A stretch of 64,000 nt of DNA from NCBI GenBank assembly GCA_964412815.1, contig CAYPQF010000021.1:124001-188000 (forward strand), in the 5' to 3' direction. The DNA comes from JAOAFZ01 sp964412815. Its GTDB lineage: Bacteria > Patescibacteriota > Microgenomatia > UBA1406 > GWC2-37-13. Numbering within the stretch: position 1 is the first letter of the stretch; each line of letters opens with the position of its first letter. Both the position numbers and the translations under genes were made by a program. Below are positions 8,537-16,097 of the stretch, one piece after another. The notes under the pieces were generated by a model. It was not told the origin of the DNA and searched no databases. It saw only the letters and a program-made list of their open reading frames with translations.

Positions 8537-9508
8537 GTGAGACTCATCCGGAAACTGCGACGGCTGGTTCCTGTTCTGGCGCTGCTGGCAGCTATTCTGC
8601 AGCTGGTAAGTGCCTGCAGCCCGCCGCCGCCCATGGCCACGCCCGCGCCCGCAAACGGAAATCCCAACGGCCAGACCCAGGAAGGGCAGCCCGCTGATCC
8701 CAACGCGCCACGTCCCACCATGATGGGGGATCCTGTCGGCGACATGCCGCAGTCTACCCCGATCGTGCCCGGCCAACAGCCCACCGTGGTGGCGCAGCCG
8801 CCGGACGGGAGCGTCCCGCTCGTGCCGGCCGGCTCGGACATGCAGAGCGGCCTGACAGGGGTGGCCCACCCGATGCCGGACGACCCGTGCAAGATCATCG
8901 TGCCGGCCGGGGCGACGCACATCGAGCCCAGCGACCCCAACGCGATCTGCTATATGGGGCACCAGCTGGATATCCGCGGGCGGCCAATCACACCGGACCA
9001 GCTGCTCATCATGACGGAGGACGACCCCAACAGCGTGATCGACGAGCGCGTGGTCCCGCGGGCTGTGATGGCGCCGGACGGGGAACACCCGCTCTTTCGT
9101 GATGGCTCGGTGGTCTACTGGATCGGCGAGCGGCAAGGGACCTACGGGTTGATCGTCAACACGTTCCGCACGCGCTTGCAGATCGGAGACGTCTCGCGTG
9201 GCCAACTGATTGTGCAGGGGGATGACCTGCTCATCCTGCCCATCAACGACAGCCAGCTCAGCGCCGAGATCGACCCGAACATGCCCATGATGCCCGGTCA
9301 GGCCGGCGAGAAGCGCGGGTTCACCGTGCTGCTCAAGATCGGCGAGCAGGAGGGTCAGATCAACTACCTGAGGATCGCGAACTTCACCTACGAAGATATT
9401 CGCGACGCTAACGGGAACCTGGGCTCTGACGGCGTGCTGGACACGGTCAAGTTCATGTTCCACGCGAACACTCAGGTCTACTCGGAGAACTTCGAGCCGC
9501 TCGAGTAA
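8537..9508 (+). CDS. GC-rich lipoprotein of unknown function
   Basis: This 323-residue predicted lipoprotein has a basic start (MRLIRKLRRL), a hydrophobic stretch and the lipobox VSAC. A long proline-rich low-complexity linker (SPPPPMATPAPANGNPNG) follows, then a soluble domain with many DPN motifs that I do not recognise. A GTG start is chosen because AAAGGAGG sits 7 bases upstream. Bases 8881-8940 hold 42 G/C of 60, far above the background, and codons end mostly in G or C. It is a stand-alone unit with its own promoter and a 12-bp terminator hairpin, one of nine such GC-rich units in the window and probably acquired. Confidence 0.8.
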   Translation: MRLIRKLRRLVPVLALLAAILQLVSACSPPPPMATPAPANGNPNGQTQEGQPADPNAPRPTMMGDPVGDMPQSTPIVPGQQPTVVAQPPDGSVPLVPAGSDMQSGLTGVAHPMPDDPCKIIVPAGATHIEPSDPNAICYMGHQLDIRGRPITPDQLLIMTEDDPNSVIDERVVPRAVMAPDGEHPLFRDGSVVYWIGERQGTYGLIVNTFRTRLQIGDVSRGQLIVQGDDLLILPINDSQLSAEIDPNMPMMPGQAGEKRGFTVLLKIGEQEGQINYLRIANFTYEDIRDANGNLGSDGVLDTVKFMFHANTQVYSENFEPLE

Positions 9509-9555
9509 TCCCCGGATCAACCGAAAGACGGTAAGCAGTCAACCGGGAGATGGAG

Positions 9556-9583
9556 GAGAGGGGGCGGGTTACCGCTCCCTCTC
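9556..9583 (+). terminator. GC-rich hairpin terminator
   Basis: The stem runs 9556-9567 with 9572-9583 (12 pairs including one G-T) around loop GTTA, without a T-run. It separates the lipoprotein gene from the convergent membrane gene. Confidence 0.65.
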
Positions 9584-9592
9584 AAGTATTAC

Positions 9593-10237
9593 TCACTCAA
9601 TCTTAATCAACGAAGCTTGACAGGCAACTATCTGTCCCACGCATACCTGGTCAGCTGTTAAAGAATCTGACACTTCCCATCCCAGACAACTACACTTCCT
9701 GCCAACAATGGTTGACAGATTAGGATCCGGATTTCCGATAAACGAAATACTCTGTTTGGGATACACCAGCAGAATGAGTACTGATATCACTATTACTGTC
9801 AAAAAAAGCCGGAGCAGAATCGGAAATTTACTATCAAATGTGAGCAGCCAGAGCGCAAAAAAAGTTGTACCGATGGTCATGACAACGACACATATTGCAA
9901 AGACAAACAGTTCCAGACTGAAGTCACGGAGATTCCCCCAGACTGTGTTCAGTACTAAAAACAGAATGATGGCGGTACTTAAGCTATAGGTAACTGCAAT
10001 TTTATCTGCAATCGGCTGGGACGGGAAGTGACGCCTGTCCAGTAATACAAAACGTACAAACAGAGTGCTGAAAAAGGTAAAAGCAAGAAAGATGATTGCA
10101 GAGTTTGCATAAAACTGCATCACCTGGATGAGCGAGGAAAAGGTTATGCCGAGCACTTCGGACCTCATACCATAGTATACTCCGGTATAAAAAAAATTGC
10201 TCCAAGATAAAAAAACGGAGGATCGTTTCATGCTCAT
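9593..10237 (-). CDS. Membrane protein, unknown
   Basis: This protein of about 214 residues has four predicted transmembrane segments (FFSTLFVRFVLL, TAIILFLVLNTVW, LFVFAICVVVMTIG, LFLTVIVISVLILL regions) followed by a soluble C-terminal tail with CSCLGWE and two further cysteines. I chose ATG 10237 because AAGGTG lies just upstream; an ATG at 10231 is also possible. It follows mscL by about 24 bases on the same strand and may be cotranscribed with it. No family recognised. Confidence 0.65.
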   Translation of the reverse strand: MSMKRSSVFLSWSNFFYTGVYYGMRSEVLGITFSSLIQVMQFYANSAIIFLAFTFFSTLFVRFVLLDRRHFPSQPIADKIAVTYSLSTAIILFLVLNTVWGNLRDFSLELFVFAICVVVMTIGTTFFALWLLTFDSKFPILLRLFLTVIVISVLILLVYPKQSISFIGNPDPNLSTIVGRKCSCLGWEVSDSLTADQVCVGQIVACQASLIKIE

Positions 10238-10261
10238 TTGCACCTTCAGCGCAAATAAACC

Positions 10262-10675
10262 TTACTTTCCCTCTTTTGCTGCTTCTTCTTTTTTCAGGCG
10301 AAGAACATACTTTAAAACCACAAAGATTGTCAGTGCCAGAATCATAAAATCCAGCATGTTATTGATGAAGATGCCATAGCGGAGAACAGGCGCACCGGCA
10401 GCCTGGGCAGCCTCCAGGCTCTCGTAACTGCGGGATGATAGGTTGATATACAGATTAGAAAAATCGGTATCACCGGCAATGGCCCCGATTGGCGGCATAA
10501 TTATATCTTCTACCAGAGATTGCACCAGGCGGTTAAAGGCCGTTCCGATCATGATACCTACAGCAAGATCGACCATATTACCCTTGATCGCGAACGATTT
10601 AAACTCGCTCCAGAATGAGTATGAGGATTCGGCCAGCGCCTGTGTTACTTTCTTTCGAGGTTTTGTATCAGACAT
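10262..10675 (-). CDS. mscL: Large-conductance mechanosensitive channel MscL
   Basis: MscL opens under membrane tension to release solutes during hypo-osmotic shock. The first helix has the family core FKSFAIKGNMVDLAVGIMIGTAFNRLVQSLVEDIIMPPIG. The second membrane helix is YGIFINNMLDFMILALTIFVVLK, followed by a charged cytoplasmic end (RLKKEEAAKEGK). At 137 residues it is normal length. ATG 10675 is preferred over an upstream in-frame TTG. A TATACT box on the minus strand lies about 30 bases upstream. Confidence 0.95.
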   Translation of the reverse strand: MSDTKPRKKVTQALAESSYSFWSEFKSFAIKGNMVDLAVGIMIGTAFNRLVQSLVEDIIMPPIGAIAGDTDFSNLYINLSSRSYESLEAAQAAGAPVLRYGIFINNMLDFMILALTIFVVLKYVLRLKKEEAAKEGK

Positions 10676-10771
10676 AGCAATCAATTAAATTGATATGACA
10701 AGGAGTATACAGCATTTATCCGGTAAAAAGCAACAGGACTGAGTACAATCCTGATTCTTAGTAGGATTTCG

Positions 10772-10797
10772 GGCGGGGGAGACAGGTCCCCCCCGCC
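10772..10797. terminator. Orphan GC-rich hairpin
   Basis: GGCGGGGGA pairs with TCCCCCCCGCC between the divergent mscL and the DHH-like gene. No gene visibly ends here. In sequence it resembles the terminators of the GC-rich cassettes (for example GGCGGGGA/TCCCCGCC at 38841), so it may be a leftover of a lost cassette. Confidence 0.45.
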
Positions 10798-10906
10798 ACG
10801 ATGCCTTACCACTCGACACCTATAGTAGTACCATACCATGCCTCTGCATCTTTTCTTGTTATACTGTCCGGGTGCGCCATCACTTTACTCTGTGATACAA
10901 TAGGGT

Positions 10907-11740
10907 ATGAAAACTATCATTACTCACATCTCTCCGGATCTGGATGCGATTACCAGTGTCTGGCTGATCTTGCGTTTTATGCATGGTTGGGAAACAGCGG
11001 AACTGGCCTTTGTACCTGCAGGCAAAACCTTCGAAGATAAAGATCCCGACGAAGATCCGAGTGTAATTCATGTCGATACCGGTCTGGGACGGTTTGATCA
11101 CCATCAACTGGAGGAACGGACCTCCGCCGCCCGAAGAGTGCTGGACTATCTGCTGGAAAAAGAGTACATCAGAAAAACAAACATTGAACCACTGGACCGG
11201 ATTGTAGATGTAGTCACCATGTACGATAACTTTGGTGAGGTACATCTTCCCGATCCGACAGCAGACATCTATAACTTCAGCTTAAACGAAGTGATTTATG
11301 GTCTGCGAGGAATGCAGATGAATAATCATGCTACTGTAGAAGCAGTCTTACCACTGCTGGATGCACTCTTGATTAATATGAAGGTGAAAATCTCAGCCGA
11401 AGCGGAGATGGCAAAAGGGATTACCCTGCAAACCCGGTGGGGGAGATCTCTGATAGTTGAAACATCCAATGACGAAGTACTCAAATTCGCCTTAAAGAGC
11501 GGCTATACCTTTGTTGCCCGCCGTGATCCGGATCGCAATTATATTCGTATCAAGACATTCCCCAGCAAAGATTTCGAGCTGAAAAAGTTATACGAAAAGA
11601 TTATTGCAGAAGATAAGCAGGCATACTGGTACCTTCACTCATCCAAAAATATGCTCTTAAACGGGTCCTATAAAGAGAGTGACAGCAAGCCATCCGCATT
11701 ATCACTGCAACGCCTTGTTGAAATAATACAGTCGACATAA
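10907..11740 (+). CDS. DHH-like phosphoesterase family protein
   Basis: This 277-residue cytoplasmic protein has an N-terminus with THISPDLDAITSVWLI (DxD metal motif) and VIHVDTGLGRFDHHQ (near residues 46-60). These match the metal-binding pattern of DHH/MYG1-type phosphoesterases, which hydrolyse short nucleic acids or nucleotides. The C-terminal half is not a clear DHHA1 domain. TACAAT at 10896-10901 lies 5 bases before the ATG, so it is leaderless. Its last codons contain the promoter for rpsU. The substrate is unknown. Confidence 0.7.
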   Translation: MKTIITHISPDLDAITSVWLILRFMHGWETAELAFVPAGKTFEDKDPDEDPSVIHVDTGLGRFDHHQLEERTSAARRVLDYLLEKEYIRKTNIEPLDRIVDVVTMYDNFGEVHLPDPTADIYNFSLNEVIYGLRGMQMNNHATVEAVLPLLDALLINMKVKISAEAEMAKGITLQTRWGRSLIVETSNDEVLKFALKSGYTFVARRDPDRNYIRIKTFPSKDFELKKLYEKIIAEDKQAYWYLHSSKNMLLNGSYKESDSKPSALSLQRLVEIIQST

Positions 11741-11746
11741 TATAAT
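11718..11746 (+). promoter_or_regulatory. Promoter of rpsU-ybeY
   Basis: TTGAAA (11718-11723), a 17-base spacer and TATAAT (11741-11746) overlap the end of the upstream gene. The implied leader before rpsU is about 120 bases and contains a small hairpin (CTACAGGA tgg TCCTATAG). A GGAGAGGAGG Shine-Dalgarno precedes ATG 11873, making this one of few clearly leadered native genes. Confidence 0.75.
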
Positions 11747-11872
11747 ACATAATACCTTCATAGTATGACAGTCCGGTTCTACAGGATGGTCCTATAGATT
11801 TGCCTGATATGAAGTGTTTTATTTCGATTATTGGTATCCCCAAATTTATGACGTGGGAGAGGAGGTGTATAC

Positions 11873-12055
11873 ATGGTTCAAGTAATTAAAAAGAAAGGCG
11901 AAAACAACGAGGCAGTCTTCCGTCGTTTCGGAAGAATGGTGATTGAAGAAGATTTAGCGACATTAGTTCGTGAAGGTCTTTTTTATGTCAAACCGTCTCA
12001 GGTTCGTAAAGAAAAAGAAAAAAATCGCGGAAAAAGAAAGCGCAAAACAAACTAA
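11873..12055 (+). CDS. rpsU: Small ribosomal subunit protein bS21-like
   Basis: This 60-residue highly basic protein has the bS21 pattern: VKKK-like strand, FRRFGRMVIEEDLATLVREGLFYVKPS, then a KEKEKNRGKRKRK tail. bS21 sits on the 30S platform near the anti-Shine-Dalgarno. It is cotranscribed with ybeY, which starts 2 bases after its stop; both act on 16S rRNA or the 30S subunit. It has a strong Shine-Dalgarno and a long leader. Confidence 0.85.
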   Translation: MVQVIKKKGENNEAVFRRFGRMVIEEDLATLVREGLFYVKPSQVRKEKEKNRGKRKRKTN

Positions 12056-12057
12056 GT

Positions 12058-12432
12058 ATGATTAACATCGTATGTCCTTCCCGATACAAGCTGAATAAAA
12101 AAGAACTGAAAAAGTTCGCTTTAGCTATGCTGGTTGAAAAAAATATCTCAACCCGGCAGACGCTCAACATTGTGTTCGTCGGAACCCGGAAAATGCGTGA
12201 TATCTCGTCTACCTATAAGCACGAAGATGTAGCGCTCCCGGTGCTCGCATTTCCTTATAACGAAATAGATATGTCCGGCGAACAGATGCTGGGTGAAATT
12301 ATCCTGTGTTATCCACAGGTTGTCCTTCTTGCTGCAGAACGTGGTCGTAAAGTTGATGATATGATTCAAAAACTGACTGCTCACGGCCTGAATAACATCA
12401 TTCGCGACATGTCTACTCCCGAAGTGGAATAA
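12058..12432 (+). CDS. ybeY: YbeY-like rRNA maturation endonuclease, active site eroded
   Basis: This 124-residue protein matches YbeY in the middle strand block (TLNIVFVGTRKMRDISSTYKHED, VLAFPYN, MLGEIILCYPQV). YbeY normally carries HGxLHLxGYDH, three histidines binding zinc for 16S rRNA processing. Here the motif reads LTAHGLNNIIRD, so the first His-Gly is kept but the second and third histidines are absent and the protein ends soon after. It is coupled to rpsU (2-base gap). It may be a structural or assembly remnant or use other ligands. The family call is fairly secure; activity is doubtful. Confidence 0.8.
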   Translation: MINIVCPSRYKLNKKELKKFALAMLVEKNISTRQTLNIVFVGTRKMRDISSTYKHEDVALPVLAFPYNEIDMSGEQMLGEIILCYPQVVLLAAERGRKVDDMIQKLTAHGLNNIIRDMSTPEVE

Positions 12433-12487
12433 GTGATTCTTCATCACCGGTCGGTCATCTTCAATAGCAACTATAAGACTTTTTTGT

Positions 12488-12563
12488 TTATAACAAAGTG
12501 CTGTTGTTATAAGCCGTATTAGATGGTATAATAAATACTCTAGGATACATATTGAATATGTAT
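12488..12563 (+). promoter_or_regulatory. Promoter with two palindromes (lipoprotein gene)
   Basis: TTGTTA (12504-12509), a 17-base spacer and TATAAT (12527-12532) form a good promoter. Inverted repeat 1 (TTATAACAA 12488-12496 / TTGTTATAA 12504-12512) covers the -35 box. Inverted repeat 2, the 19-base ATACATATTGAATATGTAT at 12545-12563, lies just after the expected start site and ends 2 bases before the ATG at 12566. Either could bind a dimeric repressor, and the second could also fold over the start codon. The first could alternatively end ybeY transcription, but it lacks a T-run. Confidence 0.6.
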
Positions 12564-12565
12564 AT

Positions 12566-13810
12566 ATGGAAAGAAGAACATATTTACCAGCTGATCAAGC
12601 ACTCCGGCGACGATTACTAAAAGCGGCCGTTGCTATCCCTTTCAGTATTGGAGGGGTTTTCTTGCTGAGCGCATGTGGTGCCAGTCCGGAAGAAATCGCT
12701 GCTCGTCAACAGGTCTTCGGAGGAGTTCCTTCTGGTGGTAACGCTCCTCACCCGACGGCAGGGTCTTCTCCCTTTAGAGGAGAAGGTGCCCCATCGTCAG
12801 ACGGCACCGGATCACCGGTAACGGATCAACAACCGGTAAGCACCGAACGGCAATCTATTCAGGAAGGAAGCGTCTGGGGTAACCTGGAATTCTATAACCT
12901 GCAAAGTAATCTCCTTGATCAAACCCCAAACACCGAAATCCGGTTATATACCCGGGATCTCAGACCGGATACTGCTGATTTCGAGATGCAATATACAGTA
13001 GTTCGTCTTCGCAATACGGTACATCCTCAGATTCTTACTGCCAATAATGCCGTTCCTGAAACTGCAAAAAACGGGGATACCCGATGGGCTGGAAACAACA
13101 GACACCTGGAACCGCTGGCGAGTATCGCGCAACGAAACGCAGAACGGGAGATTATCACCACCGATGGCCGTACCATACGTGGCAGACTGATTACGGCAAC
13201 AACGGGAGGATACCATCAGGCGACGGGTGCGCCAACAGAAACTATCTATCATCAGGGACAACGCTATCACCAAAATGACTGGCGTCTGACCGCTGCCATT
13301 AACAGAGATAGAACCATATCCGTGGGGACAATCCAACAGGGGACCATTGATCCTGGTCAAATCTATATGGCTTTTGGAGGTGGACCACTCAGTTTATACC
13401 CCCGGGACGGAGTACCGGTAGTAGCCCATACAAACTATGACCCGGGAATGCCTGAGGCGGAAAAATACGGCCCATGGAACCCGTTATCAGAAGATCATGG
13501 CCATCTGGATACAGACGCTGACGGATTGGTTGACCGTATCAAATTTTATGAAGGTCAGTGGCCGGCAATTGGAGTTGGAGTATATAGACATGCTGATGGA
13601 AGCTTCTCCTTAGTTCATGCCTACTCGCGAAACATCTCCCAGATGCAGTTGATGAGAGAATTTCAGTTAATGGGGTGTACCTGGGGGTTCCCGTGTGATG
13701 GAGATACAAAAGCTGAGATGGTTTATAGAAATGGTCCTGTTGTAAGAGATATTGCTCATCCTACCAATCCGGGCATAAGTACCGCGATTGCATACTACAT
13801 GGAAATATAA
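12566..13810 (+). CDS. Lipoprotein, unknown
   Basis: This 414-residue protein has an N-terminal basic region (RRRLLKAA), a hydrophobic segment and lipobox LLSACG (Cys about residue 37), so it is probably a surface lipoprotein. A Ser/Gly/Pro-rich linker (residues 50-95) leads to a domain with HTDADGLVDRIKFYEGQWP-type sequence. The DTDADGLVDR stretch is Ca-binding-like but occurs once. I do not recognise the family. Composition is near background, unlike the GC-rich lipoproteins at 8537 and 38251, and the promoter carries two palindromes. Confidence 0.7.
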   Translation: MERRTYLPADQALRRRLLKAAVAIPFSIGGVFLLSACGASPEEIAARQQVFGGVPSGGNAPHPTAGSSPFRGEGAPSSDGTGSPVTDQQPVSTERQSIQEGSVWGNLEFYNLQSNLLDQTPNTEIRLYTRDLRPDTADFEMQYTVVRLRNTVHPQILTANNAVPETAKNGDTRWAGNNRHLEPLASIAQRNAEREIITTDGRTIRGRLITATTGGYHQATGAPTETIYHQGQRYHQNDWRLTAAINRDRTISVGTIQQGTIDPGQIYMAFGGGPLSLYPRDGVPVVAHTNYDPGMPEAEKYGPWNPLSEDHGHLDTDADGLVDRIKFYEGQWPAIGVGVYRHADGSFSLVHAYSRNISQMQLMREFQLMGCTWGFPCDGDTKAEMVYRNGPVVRDIAHPTNPGISTAIAYYMEI

Positions 13811-13817
13811 CGTGACA

Positions 13818-13840
13818 GGAGAGAGGACAAGCCTCTCTCC
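13818..13840. terminator. Bidirectional hairpin between convergent genes
   Basis: GGAGAGAGG (13818-13826) pairs perfectly with CCTCTCTCC (13832-13840) around a 5-base loop. It lies between the lipoprotein gene (+) and the GC-rich membrane gene (-). Confidence 0.65.
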
Positions 13841-13877
13841 CGCCCACCGCTTCGTTTTGCTGCACCTTCTTTGCAGC

Positions 13878-14594
13878 TTAGGGGGCCGCGCACACGACCG
13901 GGAAGCCGTAGCAGATCAGCAGGCCGATGATGATCCGCACGATCAGGCTGACGATCAGCCAGGCCCACTTGCTCCAGAACTTCATCTGGAGGCCAGTGCT
14001 GTTGAAGTCCGGCACCACGAGGCTGATCTCGGCCTGGCCGCTGGCCTCCGCCTGTGTGAGCGCCGCCTGCGTGACCTTGAGCTGGGCGCCGATCTGGGCG
14101 ATCTGGGTCAGGTTGCGCGTGATCATGAAGGCCTGGTAACTCCGGACCACGGGCAGGAGCATGATGATGATGCTACCGATGCCGACCGTCATGTAAACGA
14201 ACGGCGCGCCGCACACCAGCGCCAGGCTAACCAGGGCGAGGGTGATGGTGATGCTGAACATGCCGTCGCGCTTGAACAGGGCCTCGCTGGCGCTGTAGGC
14301 GGCGCGGTTGCGGATGTAGGCCATCAGCTCGCCCCCGAGCCAGAGCCAGAGGTGGGCCATGTAGACCAGCACCCGCAGAAAGACATTGTCCAGCACGCGC
14401 GCGTAGACCGGCCGGAAGGCCTCCGTCAGACATGCCATCAGCTTGCCGGTGACGTCCATCAGGTTGAGCACCTGCTCGAATGCCCATTGCGGGGCGATCA
14501 GGGCCACCAGGATCAGGATCACGACGGCGCCGATGATCAGCGCGTTCCGCAGCAGAAAAGCGCGGAGACGGCTGCCGATTGTTTCTTCAGCCAC
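13878..14594 (-). CDS. GC-rich multi-pass membrane protein, unknown
   Basis: This 238-residue protein has about five hydrophobic segments (NALIIGAVVILILVALIA, the LRVLVYMAHLWLWLG region, MFSITITLALVSLALV, a GIGSIIIMLLPVV region, LIVSLIVRIIIGLLICYG). A short amphipathic linker lies between them (LTQIAQIGAQLKVTQAALTQAEA). It starts at GTG with GGGAGG upstream and a TATGATAC -10-like box further out. Bases 14281-14340 contain 44 G/C of 60. The long open frame on the opposite strand is an artefact of this composition. No homologue recognised; part of the GC-rich cassette set. Confidence 0.75.
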   Translation of the reverse strand: MAEETIGSRLRAFLLRNALIIGAVVILILVALIAPQWAFEQVLNLMDVTGKLMACLTEAFRPVYARVLDNVFLRVLVYMAHLWLWLGGELMAYIRNRAAYSASEALFKRDGMFSITITLALVSLALVCGAPFVYMTVGIGSIIIMLLPVVRSYQAFMITRNLTQIAQIGAQLKVTQAALTQAEASGQAEISLVVPDFNSTGLQMKFWSKWAWLIVSLIVRIIIGLLICYGFPVVCAAP

Positions 14595-14757
14595 GGTGAA
14601 TTACCTCCCATGATATGTGAACGAACGGTTCGATACCTGTATCATAACATAAACCTGTAATATTTTCTATAGTACTTATATTCCGATAGTCTTTGTGATC
14701 TGCATTCTTCGGAACAAAAAAACGATACTCGCCGGTTGTAAATACCCTGGATTCCGG

Positions 14758-14763
14758 TACAAT
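14758..14763 (+). promoter_or_regulatory. Leaderless -10 box deciding the dnaX start
   Basis: TACAAT lies 6 bases before ATG 14770. An in-frame extension to 14695 would start upstream of this box, so it is rejected. Confidence 0.7.
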
Positions 14764-14769
14764 GTACCT

Positions 14770-15810
14770 ATGTTCTATCTGACCTACAGACCAAAAACAA
14801 TTGCAGAACTGGATAATGCCGCAGTACGGGAGGCAATTACGAATGTGCTCTCAGCCGCGTCTTTGCCACATGCATATCTGTTTGTTGGTCAGAAAGGGAT
14901 GGGGAAAACGTCTACGGCCCGCATTGTCGCCAAAGCAGTCAATTGTCTCAATAACAAATTTGGTGGGACAGGAACATCTATTGAGCCGTGCAATACCTGT
15001 GCGAACTGCCAGAGTATTACTAACGGTCATTCGCCGGATGTAGTGGAGCAGGATGCCGCATCAAACCGGGGTATAGACGAGATCCGCAATCTGATCCGCG
15101 AGTCAGCCTTTGCTTCCATGACCGGCCGGTACCGGGTCTTTATCATCGACGAAGCGCATATGATAACCAACGATGCTTTTAACGCATTGCTGAAAACGCT
15201 GGAAGAACCCCCACCGGGAGTATTATTTATTCTGGCAACTACCAACGAAGAAAAAGTTCCTAAAACCATCGGGTCACGCTGCGTGCGCATCAACTTTGGC
15301 AAAGCAAAAAAATCTGATATTGTAGCCATGCTCGAACGGATCGCCAAAGCAGAAAAAAAGTCCGTCCCCGCAGAGGTGTTTCAGTTTATTGCGGATTCTT
15401 CGGACTTTTCGTTCCGTGATGCCACCAAGATGCTGGAAGAATTGGTAATACAGAATAAACTGACGCTCGAAGACGCACAGGCATATCTGGGTGTGCGTTC
15501 CAAACATAACTTTCTTCAGATTCTGGAGACCGAAGATGTGGGCGCGGCATTGCGCTGGCTGGAACAGTTTCAGGAATCAGGCGGCAGTATCAAGCTCTTT
15601 ATCGAAGATCTGCTGATGATTCTGCAACGACTGTTGCTGGCAAAAAACGGTATCGATCAGGATGATGTGCCGGAGAGCGGACTGACTACCCGGGAGATTT
15701 CTCGGTTGATGAAACTGTTGACGGAGGCGTATGGATCGCTTCGTGTAGCACCGATTGAGGTAATTCCGCTTGAGATTGCGGTAGTAGAGTTTTATAATGG
15801 GAAGAAGTAA
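14770..15810 (+). CDS. dnaX: DNA polymerase III clamp-loader subunit gamma/tau, short form
   Basis: This 346-residue AAA+ ATPase loads the sliding clamp. Walker A is GQKGMGKTS (residues 40-48), the zinc module cysteines are C59, C74, C77 and C80, Walker B is FIIDEAHM, the SRC (sensor/arginine finger) motif is GSRCVRINF, and the collar domain follows. The protein stops after domain III, so the tau-specific polymerase and helicase-binding domains are missing, making it a gamma-like form. The next genes are ybaB (20-base gap) and prs; dnaX-ybaB is a widely conserved pairing. Confidence 0.95.
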   Translation: MFYLTYRPKTIAELDNAAVREAITNVLSAASLPHAYLFVGQKGMGKTSTARIVAKAVNCLNNKFGGTGTSIEPCNTCANCQSITNGHSPDVVEQDAASNRGIDEIRNLIRESAFASMTGRYRVFIIDEAHMITNDAFNALLKTLEEPPPGVLFILATTNEEKVPKTIGSRCVRINFGKAKKSDIVAMLERIAKAEKKSVPAEVFQFIADSSDFSFRDATKMLEELVIQNKLTLEDAQAYLGVRSKHNFLQILETEDVGAALRWLEQFQESGGSIKLFIEDLLMILQRLLLAKNGIDQDDVPESGLTTREISRLMKLLTEAYGSLRVAPIEVIPLEIAVVEFYNGKK

Positions 15811-15830
15811 TTACTATTTGAAAATCAGGT

Positions 15831-16094
15831 ATGTTTAATCCATTTAAAGGTTTGGGAGATCTTCAGCAGCTGCAGAAACAGGCAAAGCAGATGCAGGAGG
15901 AATTAAAGAAGGAAACTGTTGAAATTAATAAGCATGGCGTACGGGTCGTGGTCCGCGGTGACCAGCAGGTGCTGGAGATTGAGGTTGATGGAGTCCTCGA
16001 AAACCGTATTGCTGATGCCATTAATGATGCAGTCAAAAAAACACAGGAAGTAGCAGCACGTAAGCTGTTGCAAATGTCTCAAAACAATAAATAA
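15831..16094 (+). CDS. ybaB: YbaB/EbfC nucleoid-associated protein
   Basis: This 87-residue DNA-binding protein has the family's helix LQQLQKQAKQMQEELKKETVE, the strand block VRVVVRGDQQVLEIEVDG and the helical end DAINDAVKKTQEVAARKL. YbaB dimers bind DNA as tweezers and are usually encoded right after dnaX, as here. Recombination gene recR, the usual third partner, is at 19370 on the other strand instead. Confidence 0.93.
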   Translation: MFNPFKGLGDLQQLQKQAKQMQEELKKETVEINKHGVRVVVRGDQQVLEIEVDGVLENRIADAINDAVKKTQEVAARKLLQMSQNNK

Positions 16095-16097
16095 CCT

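Noticed and set aside
8477..9520. 347-codon minus-strand frame opposite the GC-rich lipoprotein
   Set aside because: High G+C lowers stop frequency; the plus frame has promoter, Shine-Dalgarno, lipobox and terminator.
13788..14660. 290-codon frame on the plus strand
   Set aside because: Antisense shadow of the GC-rich membrane gene at 13878-14594; its His/Asp/Glu-rich product is implausible and the opposite strand has the start signals and membrane helices.
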